A DNA stretch of 64,000 bases. Source: Promicromonospora umidemergens. Its GTDB lineage: Bacteria > Actinomycetota > Actinomycetes > Actinomycetales > Cellulomonadaceae. Both the position numbers and the translations under genes were made by a program. Below are positions 8,869 to 17,111 of the stretch, in pieces. The notes under the pieces were generated by a model, which was not told where the DNA came from, did no database searches, and worked only from the letters and a program-made list of their open reading frames with translations. The DNA is taken from NCBI RefSeq assembly GCF_024171995.1, contig NZ_JAMTCT010000010.1, positions 62,001 through 126,000 of the forward strand. Reading direction: 5' to 3'. How positions within the stretch are numbered: the stretch's first letter is position 1; every line of letters starts with the position of its first letter.

Positions 8869-8968
8869 GGTGCGCCCTTCCGATCGGGTTCAGGATCGGG
8901 GCCCGGCTTCTTCAGGTCCGCAGACCACGATGGCGCAGCGCGAGGCAGCCTGCGACCGGAACGACCGA

Positions 8969-9022
8969 GGCCCCGCGGTCCGCACCGGGCGTCCCGGAGG
9001 ACGTCGGTGCGGGCCGCGGGGC
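8969..9022 (-). terminator. 19-bp stem-loop downstream of the ABC operon
   Basis: Bases 8969-8987 pair with 9004-9022 with one A/G mismatch (wobble in RNA), around a 16-base loop. It begins 15 bases beyond the permease stop codon, so it is a likely terminator for that operon. It also lies within the katE upstream region. Confidence 0.75.
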
Positions 9023-9036
9023 CGACGCGCAGGTTG

Positions 9037-9924
9037 CTACGCGTCCTGGAGCTTGAGGCGCGTCGCCGCGCCGGCCAGGACCAGCACCGTGTAGCCGGCC
9101 AGCACGCTGATACCCACCCAGGGGTCGAGCGCGTCGGGGACGGCCCCGGCGGTCGGGGTGATCTGGGCGCCCGCCACGCTGGGCAGCAGCTTGGTCACCC
9201 ACACGACCCAGTCGATGTCGCTGGCGAAGGCGGCCGCGCCGGTGAAGATCGTCGGCACGACGAAGAACAGCGCAACCACGGTGAAGATCGCTCCGGCGGT
9301 GTGGCGCAGCAGGGCGCCGATTCCCAGGGAGAAGAGCGCCACGAGCACGACATAGAGCACGACGCCGCCGAGCTGTCGCACCTGCGTGCCGTCCGAGAAG
9401 TCGACCGTGGAGTTGTTGGCGTCGAGGATCGGGTAGGTCACGGCCCACGCGATCGCGAGCGACACGGCCGTCAGTACCGCGGTGACCCCTGCGAGAACCG
9501 TGGCCTTCGCGAAGAAGGCGGTGAGGCGGTCGGGCACGGCGGCGAAGGTGGAGCGAATCATCCCGGTGCTGTACTCGCCGGTGATGATCATGGAGCCCAG
9601 CACCGCGACGACGAGCGCGGCGGTCTCGAACCCGAAGGCCACGACCAACGGCCCGGGGATTATTCCGCCCGCCCCTGCGGCCTCCACCTCGGGCCCGGCC
9701 TCGGCCATCTGGTCGCCGAGGAACTGTGCCACGAGCGCCATGGCGAAGGCGAAGCCCACCATCACCGCGACGGTCGGGCCGAGCGTCCACCACGTCGAGC
9801 GCAGCGTCCACAGCTTGATCCACTCCGAGTGCAGCGCTCGCCAGAAGGTGACGTTCTGCACCGGAGTGCGCCCCACCGTCGGGCCCGACGCCGGTCCGCG
9901 CGGAGCCGTGACCGTCGCGCTCAT
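9037..9924 (-). CDS. ABC-2 type transporter permease
   Basis: 295 residues. A Pro/Ala-rich cytoplasmic N-terminus of about 35 residues precedes six predicted membrane spans (for example TLGPTVAVMVGFAFAMALVA, near 45-65; the last near 270-290). The start motif ALHSEWIKLWTLRSTWW is characteristic of ABC-2 exporters of the antibiotic/daunorubicin class. Its ATG overlaps the ATPase stop as ATGA, so the two are translationally coupled. It exports an unknown small molecule or lipid. Confidence 0.88.
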   Translation of the reverse strand: MSATVTAPRGPASGPTVGRTPVQNVTFWRALHSEWIKLWTLRSTWWTLGPTVAVMVGFAFAMALVAQFLGDQMAEAGPEVEAAGAGGIIPGPLVVAFGFETAALVVAVLGSMIITGEYSTGMIRSTFAAVPDRLTAFFAKATVLAGVTAVLTAVSLAIAWAVTYPILDANNSTVDFSDGTQVRQLGGVVLYVVLVALFSLGIGALLRHTAGAIFTVVALFFVVPTIFTGAAAFASDIDWVVWVTKLLPSVAGAQITPTAGAVPDALDPWVGISVLAGYTVLVLAGAATRLKLQDA

Positions 9925-10874
9925 GCCTTGCTCCCCTCGAGATCGGACCGCGTGCCCGCGTGGGCCGCTATGTCCTCGGACTGGTACTCGACCGAATCGG
10001 CGGTCAGTGACATGTAGGCCTCTTCGAGCGTGGACGCGACGGGCGTGAGCTCGTGCAGCACGATCTTCGAGGAGGCGGCGAGCTCGCCGACGGCGGCCGC
10101 GTTGCTGCCGCGGACCTCCAGCAGGCCGGGCTCGATGTCGTCCACCTGGGCGTTCTGTCCCTTGAGGAGCTCCGCGAGCTCCGTGGCCTGCGGCGACCGC
10201 ACCCGCACGAGCTTGCGCTCGGCGCCGTCGAGGATCTCCGAGACGGGGGCGTCGGCGAGGATGCGGCCCTTGCCGATGACGAGCACGTGGTCGGCCGTGA
10301 GGGCGACCTCGCTCATCAGGTGGCTGGACAGGAAGACGGTGCGGCCCTCGGACGCGAGGAACCTCGCGATGTTGCGGACCCAGAGCACACCCTCCGGGTC
10401 GAGCCCGTTGACGGGCTCGTCGAGGATGAGCGTGCGCGGGTCACCGAGCAGGGCCGCGGCGATGCCGAGGCGCTGCCCCATGCCGAGGGAGAAGCCGCCC
10501 ACGCGCTTGCTCGCGACGGGCTGCAGGCCTGTGAGGTCGATCACCTCGTCGACACGCTTGGTCGGGATGCCATGGGTGGCTGCCATGGCGAGCAGGTGGT
10601 TGCGCGCGGTGCGGCCGGTGTGCACGGCCTTCGCGTCGAGCAGCGCGCCCACCTCCGCGAGCGGACGGCGGTGTGCGGCGTACGGCTTGCCGTTCACGGT
10701 GACCGTGCCGGCGGTGGGCCGGTCCAGACCCACGATCATGCGCATGGTGGTCGACTTGCCGGCGCCGTTCGGGCCCAGGAAGCCCGTCACCTGGCCCGGC
10801 TGTACGGTGAACGTGACGCCGTCAACGGCTGTCTTCGCGCCGTACTTCTTCGTCAGGCCTCTGGCCTCGATCAT
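9921..10874 (-). CDS. ABC transporter ATP-binding protein
   Basis: 317 residues from ATG 10874, with GGAAGGG just upstream; an in-frame ATG at 10889 is less well placed. Walker A GPNGAGKST is at 34-42, and signature SLGMGQR is followed by Walker B LILDEPVNGLDPEG and the SSHLMSE switch region. The C-terminal domain (about 215-317) is the DrrA/BcrA-like extension. It is partnered with the downstream permease. No regulator gene lies next to it; the BI-1 gene is divergent. Confidence 0.92.
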   Translation of the reverse strand: MIEARGLTKKYGAKTAVDGVTFTVQPGQVTGFLGPNGAGKSTTMRMIVGLDRPTAGTVTVNGKPYAAHRRPLAEVGALLDAKAVHTGRTARNHLLAMAATHGIPTKRVDEVIDLTGLQPVASKRVGGFSLGMGQRLGIAAALLGDPRTLILDEPVNGLDPEGVLWVRNIARFLASEGRTVFLSSHLMSEVALTADHVLVIGKGRILADAPVSEILDGAERKLVRVRSPQATELAELLKGQNAQVDDIEPGLLEVRGSNAAAVGELAASSKIVLHELTPVASTLEEAYMSLTADSVEYQSEDIAAHAGTRSDLEGSKA

Positions 10875-11094
10875 TGCTTGCCCTTCCATCTGGCATGCGG
10901 GATGGCTTCTGCGGTCACTGGCGTTCATGACAAGACTGGTCACCATGAGACTAGGCAGCGGATGGCACCCGCCGCACCCATAACCGGCCGGGATCATCCC
11001 TTGGGCGGACTCAGTTCATCCCAAGGTATGACCCGGGAACTCCTGAGAGCTCCCCAGCGTTCCCTAGGATGGTCCGACAGACCAGGAGGAGCAG

Positions 11095-11997
11095 ATGAGC
11101 AACCCCGTCTTTTCGAGAAGCGACGTCTTCGGTGAGCCCCGTCGCAACGGTGCAGCAGGCGCACGTCGCGGCGGCACCACCACCCACCCCAACCAGACTC
11201 CCGCATACGGCACTGCGCCGCAGCCCGGCCAGTACGGCCAGTACGGCGCCGCGGGTCAGCAGCCGATGGACGCGTCGGAGCTCGACGCGATGTACCAGTC
11301 GCCGTCCGCCACCACGGCGGACACCCGGCGGATGACCTATGACGACGTGATCATCAAGACCGGCGGGCTGCTCGCCCTCCTGGTCGTGGTGGCCGCGGCG
11401 ACGTGGACGCTGGTTCCTCGGCCGATGCTGGGCATCGTCATGATCGTGGGCCTTGTCGGTGGCCTGGTCCTCGGTCTGGTCAACGCCTTCAAGAAGAACC
11501 CGAGCCCCGCCCTCATCGTGGCCTACACGGTGTTCGAGGGCGCGTTCCTCGGCGCGATCTCGCTGATGTTCAACCAGATGGCCGAAGGTGCCGTGTGGCA
11601 GGCGGTGCTCGGCACCGCGTCGGTGTTCGCAGTGAGCCTCTTCCTGTTCAGGAGCGGCAAGGTCCGGGTGACGCCCAAGTTCACCCGCTGGCTGATGTTC
11701 GCCCTGATGGGTTACGCCCTGTTCAGCCTGATCAACTTCGTGCTGATGATCACTGGCGTCCTGGACGGGTTCGGCATGCGTAACGGTCCGATCGGCGTGA
11801 TCGTCGGACTGGTCGCCGTCGGCCTCGCGGCGGCGTCCCTGATCGTCGACTTCGACTCCATCAAGCGTGGCGTCGAGGCGGGCGTGCCCGCCAAGATGGC
11901 GTGGTCGGCGGCCTTCGGCCTGCTGGTGACGCTGATCTGGCTGTACCTCGAGCTGCTGCGTCTCGTGACGATCATCAGCAGCTTCGGCAGCGACTGA
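11095..11997 (+). CDS. Bax inhibitor-1/YccA family integral membrane protein
   Basis: 300 residues, ATG 11095 after a strong AGGAGGAG. An 80-residue polar N-terminus rich in Gly, Gln and Tyr is followed by seven membrane spans from about residue 90 to 295. The conserved VDFDSIKRGVEAG segment near the C-terminus contains the paired Asp residues of the BI-1/TMBIM family pH sensor. Members are proton-linked calcium leak channels in bacteria; the physiological role here is unknown. A TAGGAT box at 11065-11070 may be its -10 element. Confidence 0.88.
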   Translation: MSNPVFSRSDVFGEPRRNGAAGARRGGTTTHPNQTPAYGTAPQPGQYGQYGAAGQQPMDASELDAMYQSPSATTADTRRMTYDDVIIKTGGLLALLVVVAAATWTLVPRPMLGIVMIVGLVGGLVLGLVNAFKKNPSPALIVAYTVFEGAFLGAISLMFNQMAEGAVWQAVLGTASVFAVSLFLFRSGKVRVTPKFTRWLMFALMGYALFSLINFVLMITGVLDGFGMRNGPIGVIVGLVAVGLAAASLIVDFDSIKRGVEAGVPAKMAWSAAFGLLVTLIWLYLELLRLVTIISSFGSD

Positions 11998-12011
11998 CCT
12001 ACCCGCTGTAC

Positions 12012-12060
12012 CGACGACGGCCCGGCACCTTCCCCACGGAAGGTGACCGGGCCGTCGTCG
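12012..12060. terminator. bidirectional terminator hairpin
   Basis: A 22-bp stem, CGACGACGGCCCGG plus CACCTTCC (12012-12033), pairs with 12038-12060 with one bulged A at 12046, around the tetraloop CCAC. It lies between the BI-1 stop and the convergent membrane-protein stop, so it can serve both. Confidence 0.85.
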
Positions 12061-12076
12061 TGCGTGCGGTGGCGGA

Positions 12077-12805
12077 CTACACGCGGCCGGCCCGGGAACG
12101 TGCAGCCACGGCGACCAGGACACAGCCCGCCGCGACGAGGAACCCGTGCGTGATCCGCAGCCCCGGGCCACCGAAGAACTGGGGGAGCACGAGCACGAGG
12201 CCGATCGCGAGCGGCACGCCGGCCCACCTCGGGCGCCCGCCCGCTCGCCACAGAGCGACGGCGACGAGCACCCCGGCCACGGCGAGCAGGAACAGCCCGG
12301 CGCCGAACAGCGCGATGGCGCCCGGCTGCATGCGCAGCACCTCGGCGTGGGCGAGCAGGCCGAGGTCGTTCTCCCGCAGGGCGGCCTCCGCGAGGGTGCG
12401 GAGACCGAAGATCTCGGCGCCGAAGTAGAGCGCCGCGCACCCGGCGCCGACCCACGCGGTGATCAGCGCCCAGGTCGCGGTTCCGACGCCTGCCCTGCTT
12501 CCCGCACGCGCACCGGCCCCCGCAGCCGCATTCGCACCTGCACCGGCACCCGGGCCCGCACCCGCGTCGTCGTCGGCGGGACCGGCCTGGGCGAGGATCG
12601 TCCGCAGGCCGAGCAGCGCGGGGGCGAGGAGGGCGAGTCCGAGGATCCCGCACAGGTGCGCCAGCACCCAGCGGTCGGACGCGAAGGCCGTGGCGAGGTC
12701 CGCCGTGGCGACGGACTCGTCGGGCCACGGCCGCAGCAGCGGGAAGAGCAGGAAGGCCAGGCCGGCCGCCACGAAGGCGGCAGGGGTCCAACGGGTGGCG
12801 GTCAT
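12077..12805 (-). CDS. integral membrane protein of unknown function with Gly/Ala insertion
   Basis: 242 residues, ATG 12805 overlapping the TetR stop as ATGA. About six hydrophobic segments are visible (8-25, 47-66, 110-130, 158-180, 195-210, 218-236). Between the second and third is a low-complexity Gly/Ala/Pro tract (about 75-107) encoded by imperfect short repeats, probably a loop expansion. The family is not recognised, though DUF4386-like small membrane proteins have a similar layout. Coupling to TetR suggests it is in that regulator's own operon. Confidence 0.65.
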   Translation of the reverse strand: MTATRWTPAAFVAAGLAFLLFPLLRPWPDESVATADLATAFASDRWVLAHLCGILGLALLAPALLGLRTILAQAGPADDDAGAGPGAGAGANAAAGAGARAGSRAGVGTATWALITAWVGAGCAALYFGAEIFGLRTLAEAALRENDLGLLAHAEVLRMQPGAIALFGAGLFLLAVAGVLVAVALWRAGGRPRWAGVPLAIGLVLVLPQFFGGPGLRITHGFLVAAGCVLVAVAARSRAGRV

Positions 12806-13422
12806 CGGTCGCTTCCGGTGGTGGCCTGCGCAGGGTCGGGCGCCGCGAGCGCTGCGACTCCCGCGACGAGCATGTCGAGCAGCACGGTGAAGCTCTGGTC
12901 GACGTCCTCCCGCATGCGGAAGCCGGCGCCGAGCTCGAGGGTCACGAAGCCGTGGACACCGGCGCGGACCGCGCGAACGGCGTCGACCACCCGCTCGTCC
13001 GGAAGGCCGAAGCCGCGCAGGACCGAGACGACCGTCCGGACGCTCTCCTCGCCGGCTGCCCGGTGCACGGCGTCGGCGGGGTCGTCCGGGTCGGCCCCGA
13101 TCTGGGTGGCCGCGTACCGGCCGGGGTGGGCGAGGGCGTAGCGGCGCCAGGCGTCGGCCAGCGCGTGGAGCGCGTCAGCCCCGGCCCGGCCCACGGTCGC
13201 CGAGGTGCCCGCGGCCGTGAGCTCCCGGACGGCGATCACCGTGACCTCGCGGCGGAGGTCGGCCAGCGAGCCGACGTGCTTGTAGAGGCTCGGGGCCGCG
13301 ACACCGGCCCGCGCGGCGACCTTGGCGAGCGTGAGGTCGGCGAACCCGCTCGGCCCGCCCGCGTCGACGACCTCGAGGGCCAGGCGGACCACCACGTCCG
13401 GCGACAGGCCCGCCCTAGGCAC
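12802..13422 (-). CDS. TetR-family regulator (WHG-type C-terminal domain)
   Basis: 206 residues from GTG 13422, eight bases inside the end of the upstream hydrolase gene (GTGCCTAG). The N-terminal HTH (about 5-50) has FADLTLAKVAARAGVAAPS, then LYKHVGSLADL. The C-terminal ligand domain resembles the TetR_C_33/WHG group. Its reading frame is open further upstream, but the shared GTG/stop overlap and the typical N-terminus favour this start. It probably controls its own hydrolase-TetR-membrane protein operon. Confidence 0.85.
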   Translation of the reverse strand: MPRAGLSPDVVVRLALEVVDAGGPSGFADLTLAKVAARAGVAAPSLYKHVGSLADLRREVTVIAVRELTAAGTSATVGRAGADALHALADAWRRYALAHPGRYAATQIGADPDDPADAVHRAAGEESVRTVVSVLRGFGLPDERVVDAVRAVRAGVHGFVTLELGAGFRMREDVDQSFTVLLDMLVAGVAALAAPDPAQATTGSDR

Positions 13423-14296
13423 GCCGACCGCCGTCCTCGGCCTGTGCGGCGGAGGTGCCCGCGGCACCCGGCAGCGCGGGGAGCCCGGCGAGGAGCTCGA
13501 GCACGGCGGGCACGACGACGTCGGGCGTCTGGTGCTGCGGATAGTGGCCCGCCTCGGGGACGAGGACGCCGCGCGCGCCGATCGTGTCGGTAGCCCAGGC
13601 CAGCTCCGCCGCGGGGTCGGCGAAGTCGGGGTCGAGCGCTCCGACGATGACGAGCGCCGGGGCCTGCACGGCGGGTAGCCGGGCCTCGACGACGGAGTGG
13701 TCGAGCGCCACCGCGAGGTCGCGGAAGGAGCTCAGCCGGCCTGGCTCACGCAGCTTGTCCCGTACGGCGGCGACGTGCTCGGCGTGCCGGGGTGAGCGGC
13801 GTCCCTTCGAGATCATGGAGTAGTAGGACCCCCAGAAGGCGACACCCCACGGCTGGGCCAGCAGCACCCGGTAGACGACCCGCATGGCCCGCTGCACGGC
13901 CGGGGAGCCGGGCTGGCGCAGGTAGGGGCTGAGCAGGGCCAGGCCGCGCACGAGGTCCGGACGCTCGGCGGCGGCCCAGGCCGCTGCTGAGGCGCCCATC
14001 GAGCTGCCGAGCAGCACCGCTGGGCCTGCGTCGAGGTGCTGGACGAGCGCGAGGAGGTCCGCGCCGGTCACGTCGTCGCCGTGCGTGCGGAACGTGGTGT
14101 CCGAGTCGCCGTGGGCGCGCAGGTCGGTGACGACGACCCGGTAGCCGGCGTCGACCAGGGCCGGTACGACGTCGTCGTAGGTGGACCGGAGGTCCCCCAT
14201 GCCGGGGACGGCGACGACGAGCGGGCCCGAACCCGTGTCGCTGTAGGCGATGCGGCCTTCGGGCCGCGCGAGGAAGGCGAGCTGGTTGGTCGTCAT
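13415..14296 (-). CDS. alpha/beta hydrolase
   Basis: 293 residues, ATG 14296. The fold is supported by VVAVPGMGDLRSTYDD (oxyanion region, near 27-42), nucleophile GSSMGAS near residue 98, and catalytic His in EAGHYPQHQ near 262; an acid lies in GALDPDFADP. It resembles haloalkane dehalogenase or peroxidase-like hydrolases, but no family-specific halide residues are obvious. It is the first gene of a coupled operon with TetR and a membrane protein. No clear ribosome site is seen. AT-rich bases just upstream (14308-14325) may hold the promoter. Confidence 0.82.
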   Translation of the reverse strand: MTTNQLAFLARPEGRIAYSDTGSGPLVVAVPGMGDLRSTYDDVVPALVDAGYRVVVTDLRAHGDSDTTFRTHGDDVTGADLLALVQHLDAGPAVLLGSSMGASAAAWAAAERPDLVRGLALLSPYLRQPGSPAVQRAMRVVYRVLLAQPWGVAFWGSYYSMISKGRRSPRHAEHVAAVRDKLREPGRLSSFRDLAVALDHSVVEARLPAVQAPALVIVGALDPDFADPAAELAWATDTIGARGVLVPEAGHYPQHQTPDVVVPAVLELLAGLPALPGAAGTSAAQAEDGGRRA

Positions 14297-14348
14297 AGCC
14301 GGAAAGCTACGCCTATTAGCCAAAGGTCGCAAGCCCCCGTGCACGCCG

Positions 14349-14402
14349 AGTGCTGGGCACTTGTCGGATCGGCCTCGACCGACCAGCAAGTGCCCAGCAC
14401 TC
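14349..14402 (-). repeat. 16-bp perfect inverted repeat after the GH15 gene
   Basis: GAGTGCTGGGCACTTG (14349-14364) and its exact complement (14387-14402) flank 22 bases that include a further TCGG/CCGA pair. It lies 16 bases beyond the GH15 stop codon. It probably terminates that transcript, though there is no T-run, and it may be a dispersed repeat. Confidence 0.7.
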
Positions 14403-14418
14403 AAAGGGGGTGAAGGGG

Positions 14419-16455
14419 TCAGACCGGGCGGGGGACTCCGAAGTAGCCGCCCTTCTCGGCCTCGCCGGTCTCCGCCTTGATCACGTGCATCACGGCGTTG
14501 ATCAGGGCCAGGTGCGTGAACGCCTGCGGGAAGTTCCCCAGGTGCCGCCCGGTGCCCGGCTCGATCTCCTCGGCGTAGAGGTTGAGCGACGACGCGTAGC
14601 CGAGCAGCCGCTCGCACAGCGACTTGGCCCGCTCCAGCTCACCGATCTCGACCAGCGCCGACACGAGCCAGAACGAGCAGATGGTGAAGGTGCCCTCCTC
14701 GCCCTGCAGGCCGTCGTCGGTCTCCTCCGTGCGGTAACGCAGCACGAGACCGTCCTCGGTGAGCTCGTCCGCGATGGCGAGCACCGTGGCCCGGACCCGG
14801 TGGTCGTCCGGCGGCAGGAACCGCAGCAGCGGGACGAGCAGCAGGGACGCGTCGAGCGCCGGGTCGCCGTATCGCTGCGTGAACACGCCACGCTCGTCCA
14901 CGCCCTTGGTGCAGATGTCGTCGGCGATCTCGTCGGCGATCTTCTGCCACGACTGGGCGTAGTCGGGCTCGTCGTACAGCCGGGCGAGCTTGGCGCCGCG
15001 GTCCATCGCCACCCAGCACATGAGCTTGGAGCTGGTGAAGTGCTGCGGCTCGCCCCGCACCTCCCAGATACCCCGGTCGGGCTCGTGCCAATGCTTCGTG
15101 GCCTCCTCGACCTGCCGCTTGAGGATCGGCCACAGCGACTCGGGCAGCTGGTCACGCGACTTGGCGTGCAGCCACACGGAGTCCAGCACCGCACCCCACA
15201 CGTCGTGCTGCCGCTGGTCGTACGCCGCGTTGCCGACCCGGACGGGCTGGGCGCCCTCGTAGCCCGACAGGTGCGGCAGCTCGAACTCCTCGAGGGTCTC
15301 CTCGCCGCCCACGCCGTACATGATCTGCAGCTGTCGGTTGTCGCGACAGACATCCTGGATGAACGCGAAGAAGTCGTTCGCCTCGCGCTCCAGGCCGAGG
15401 GTGTACAGCCCCCACAGCGCGAACGTGGAGTCACGGATCCATGCGTACCGGTAGTCCCAGTTGCGCTCTCCGCCGGGCGTCTCGGGCAGGGAGGTGGTCG
15501 CGGCGGCGATCAGCGCGCCCGTGGGGGAGTAGGTGAGTCCCTTCAGGGTGAGCGCCGACCGCTGGAGGTAGGCACGCCACGGGTGGTCCGGGAACTCGCC
15601 CTGCGTGATCCAGTCACGCCAGAACCGCTCGGTGCGCCACATCGCGTCGAGAGCGCCCGCGTACGTCGTCGGCGCGCTCTGCGAGCCCCACGACATGGCG
15701 ACGAAGTGCGTGGCGCCCTCCGTCATCCGGGTGCGGGCGGTGGCACGCTTGCCCTCGAGGCCGAAGCGCAGGCTGGAGCGCAGGTGCAGGTTCGGGTTGG
15801 AGTCACCGGTGTCGGCGACCACCGACGAGTAGCCGCTGTTCTCGTACTCCCAGTCCACCTCGGACCGCGCGTAGTCGGGGCGGGGCTCGCACACGACCTC
15901 AAGGTCCACGGTGCCCGACACGCACTTGATGGTGCGCATCAGGATGTGCTCGGCGTCGTCGTCGGTGGGGGTGCGGCGGTGGGTGCCGGAGCGCGACTCG
16001 AGGTCGTGCCACGGCCCCATCAGCATGGCGTCGCGCACGACGAGCCAGCCGGTCGGCGTCTGCCACGTGGTCTCGAGGATGAGCGTGCCGGGCAGGTAGC
16101 GGCGCGCGACCGGCACCCGCACGCCGTGCGGCCCCACGCGGAAGTAGCCGGCTCCCCGGTCGAGGATCTTGGCGAAGATGCTGGGTGAGTCGGGTCGGGG
16201 TACGCACATCCACTCGACGCTGCCCGACGGCGCGATCAGCGCGTTGGTCTCACAGTCCGAGAGGAATCCGTACTCGCCGATGTGGGGGAACTTGCTGCGG
16301 CCGTCCCATGCGCGCGGGGAGGCGCCGTCGCTCGACGTGTGCCCCTTGACCGGGCCCCGGTCCGTGGACTTCGGGGTCTTGCGGCGCCGAGGGGCCGTGC
16401 CGGATGCCGTGGAGGCGGCGTCGGCCTCCACTGGCTCAATCGATTCGAGCGTCAT
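14419..16455 (-). CDS. glycoside hydrolase family 15 (glucoamylase/trehalase-like)
   Basis: 678 residues from ATG 16455. After a charged, disordered N-terminus (about 70 residues) comes the beta-sandwich domain (FPHIGEYGFLSDCETNALI) and then the (alpha/alpha)6 barrel. The hallmark ERNWDYRYAWIRDS sits near 335. The acid region GGEETLEEFELPHLSGYEGA and the base region YAEEIEPGTGRHLGNFPQAF match the two catalytic glutamates of GH15. There is no signal peptide, so it is cytoplasmic. In actinobacteria this type includes GH15 trehalases as well as glucan hydrolases, and sequence alone does not settle which. A palindrome (16536-16555) lies upstream. Confidence 0.88.
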   Translation of the reverse strand: MTLESIEPVEADAASTASGTAPRRRKTPKSTDRGPVKGHTSSDGASPRAWDGRSKFPHIGEYGFLSDCETNALIAPSGSVEWMCVPRPDSPSIFAKILDRGAGYFRVGPHGVRVPVARRYLPGTLILETTWQTPTGWLVVRDAMLMGPWHDLESRSGTHRRTPTDDDAEHILMRTIKCVSGTVDLEVVCEPRPDYARSEVDWEYENSGYSSVVADTGDSNPNLHLRSSLRFGLEGKRATARTRMTEGATHFVAMSWGSQSAPTTYAGALDAMWRTERFWRDWITQGEFPDHPWRAYLQRSALTLKGLTYSPTGALIAAATTSLPETPGGERNWDYRYAWIRDSTFALWGLYTLGLEREANDFFAFIQDVCRDNRQLQIMYGVGGEETLEEFELPHLSGYEGAQPVRVGNAAYDQRQHDVWGAVLDSVWLHAKSRDQLPESLWPILKRQVEEATKHWHEPDRGIWEVRGEPQHFTSSKLMCWVAMDRGAKLARLYDEPDYAQSWQKIADEIADDICTKGVDERGVFTQRYGDPALDASLLLVPLLRFLPPDDHRVRATVLAIADELTEDGLVLRYRTEETDDGLQGEEGTFTICSFWLVSALVEIGELERAKSLCERLLGYASSLNLYAEEIEPGTGRHLGNFPQAFTHLALINAVMHVIKAETGEAEKGGYFGVPRPV

Positions 16456-16535
16456 GAGACTCAAGGGTTCCGCACGTTCAGCGCACGTGGCAAGCCGCAC
16501 CTGTGTGACGCGCAGAACCGTTGCCGTGCGCTGCA

Positions 16536-16555
16536 CAGGGCTTGCACAAGCCCTG
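16536..16555. promoter_or_regulatory. 20-bp dyad between GH15 and DGPF genes
   Basis: CAGGGCTTG and CAAGCCCTG are perfect 9-bp arms around CA. The core CTTGCACAAG resembles LacI/MalR-type operators. It is 81 bases upstream of the GH15 start and 134 bases upstream of the divergent DGPF gene. Its use as a carbohydrate-responsive operator is inferred. Confidence 0.45.
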
Positions 16556-16688
16556 CGCGCAACCCTCGACGGACCCACGCGAAGCTGATCGTGGAACAAG
16601 TTCCCGGACGTGTCGATCGAGCGGTTTCCCATTCGACCTGTGAGTGAGAAGGTCCCATCAGGGGCCGCCGACCACAGGAGAAGGAACC

Positions 16689-17111
16689 ATGGCGAAGTAC
16701 ATGCTGATCATGCGCTCGACGGACGAGACGTGGGCCGCGTTCGCGGACGTCGACTTCGAGACGATCATGAACGAGATGGGCAAGTTCAACGACGAGATGA
16801 TCCAGGCCGGCGTGCTCGTCGCGGCCGAAGGGCTCGAGGACGCCGCCGACACCGTGGTCGTCGACTACTCGTCCGAGACGCCCGTCGTGACGGACGGCCC
16901 GTACGGCGAGACCAAGGAGCTGTTCAACGGCTTCTGGATCCTCGACGTCGCCTCCAAGGAGGAAGCTGTCGAGTGGGCCAAGCGGGCGCCGCTCGCCGGC
17001 CCGGGCAGCAAGGCGGAGATCCGCAAGGTCAGCCAGATCGACGACTTCCCGCAGGACAACGAGTGGATCCAGAAGGAACGCGCATGGCGCGAGTCGACCG
17101 GCCAGCTCTGA
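16689..17111 (+). CDS. YCII/DGPF-domain protein
   Basis: 140 residues, ATG 16689 after AGGAGAAGG. The fold is a small ferredoxin-like YCII domain: start KYMLIMRSTDE, then VTDGPYGETKE (the DGPF motif) and FWILDVASKEEAVEWA. Such proteins are encoded next to ECF42-group sigma factors, as here, and are thought to work in their signalling; the biochemical role is not established. Its 3' end overlaps the sigma gene by 28 bases. Confidence 0.88.
   Translation: MAKYMLIMRSTDETWAAFADVDFETIMNEMGKFNDEMIQAGVLVAAEGLEDAADTVVVDYSSETPVVTDGPYGETKELFNGFWILDVASKEEAVEWAKRAPLAGPGSKAEIRKVSQIDDFPQDNEWIQKERAWRESTGQL

Noticed and set aside
7534-10017. Plus-strand 827-codon open frame opposite katE and the ABC permease
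   Set aside because: It is low-complexity His/Arg/Gly-rich antisense with no ribosome site, spanning a terminator hairpin and the ends of two real genes.
14350-16188. Plus-strand open frame opposite the GH15 gene
   Set aside because: Antisense shadow of a protein with clear GH15 catalytic motifs.
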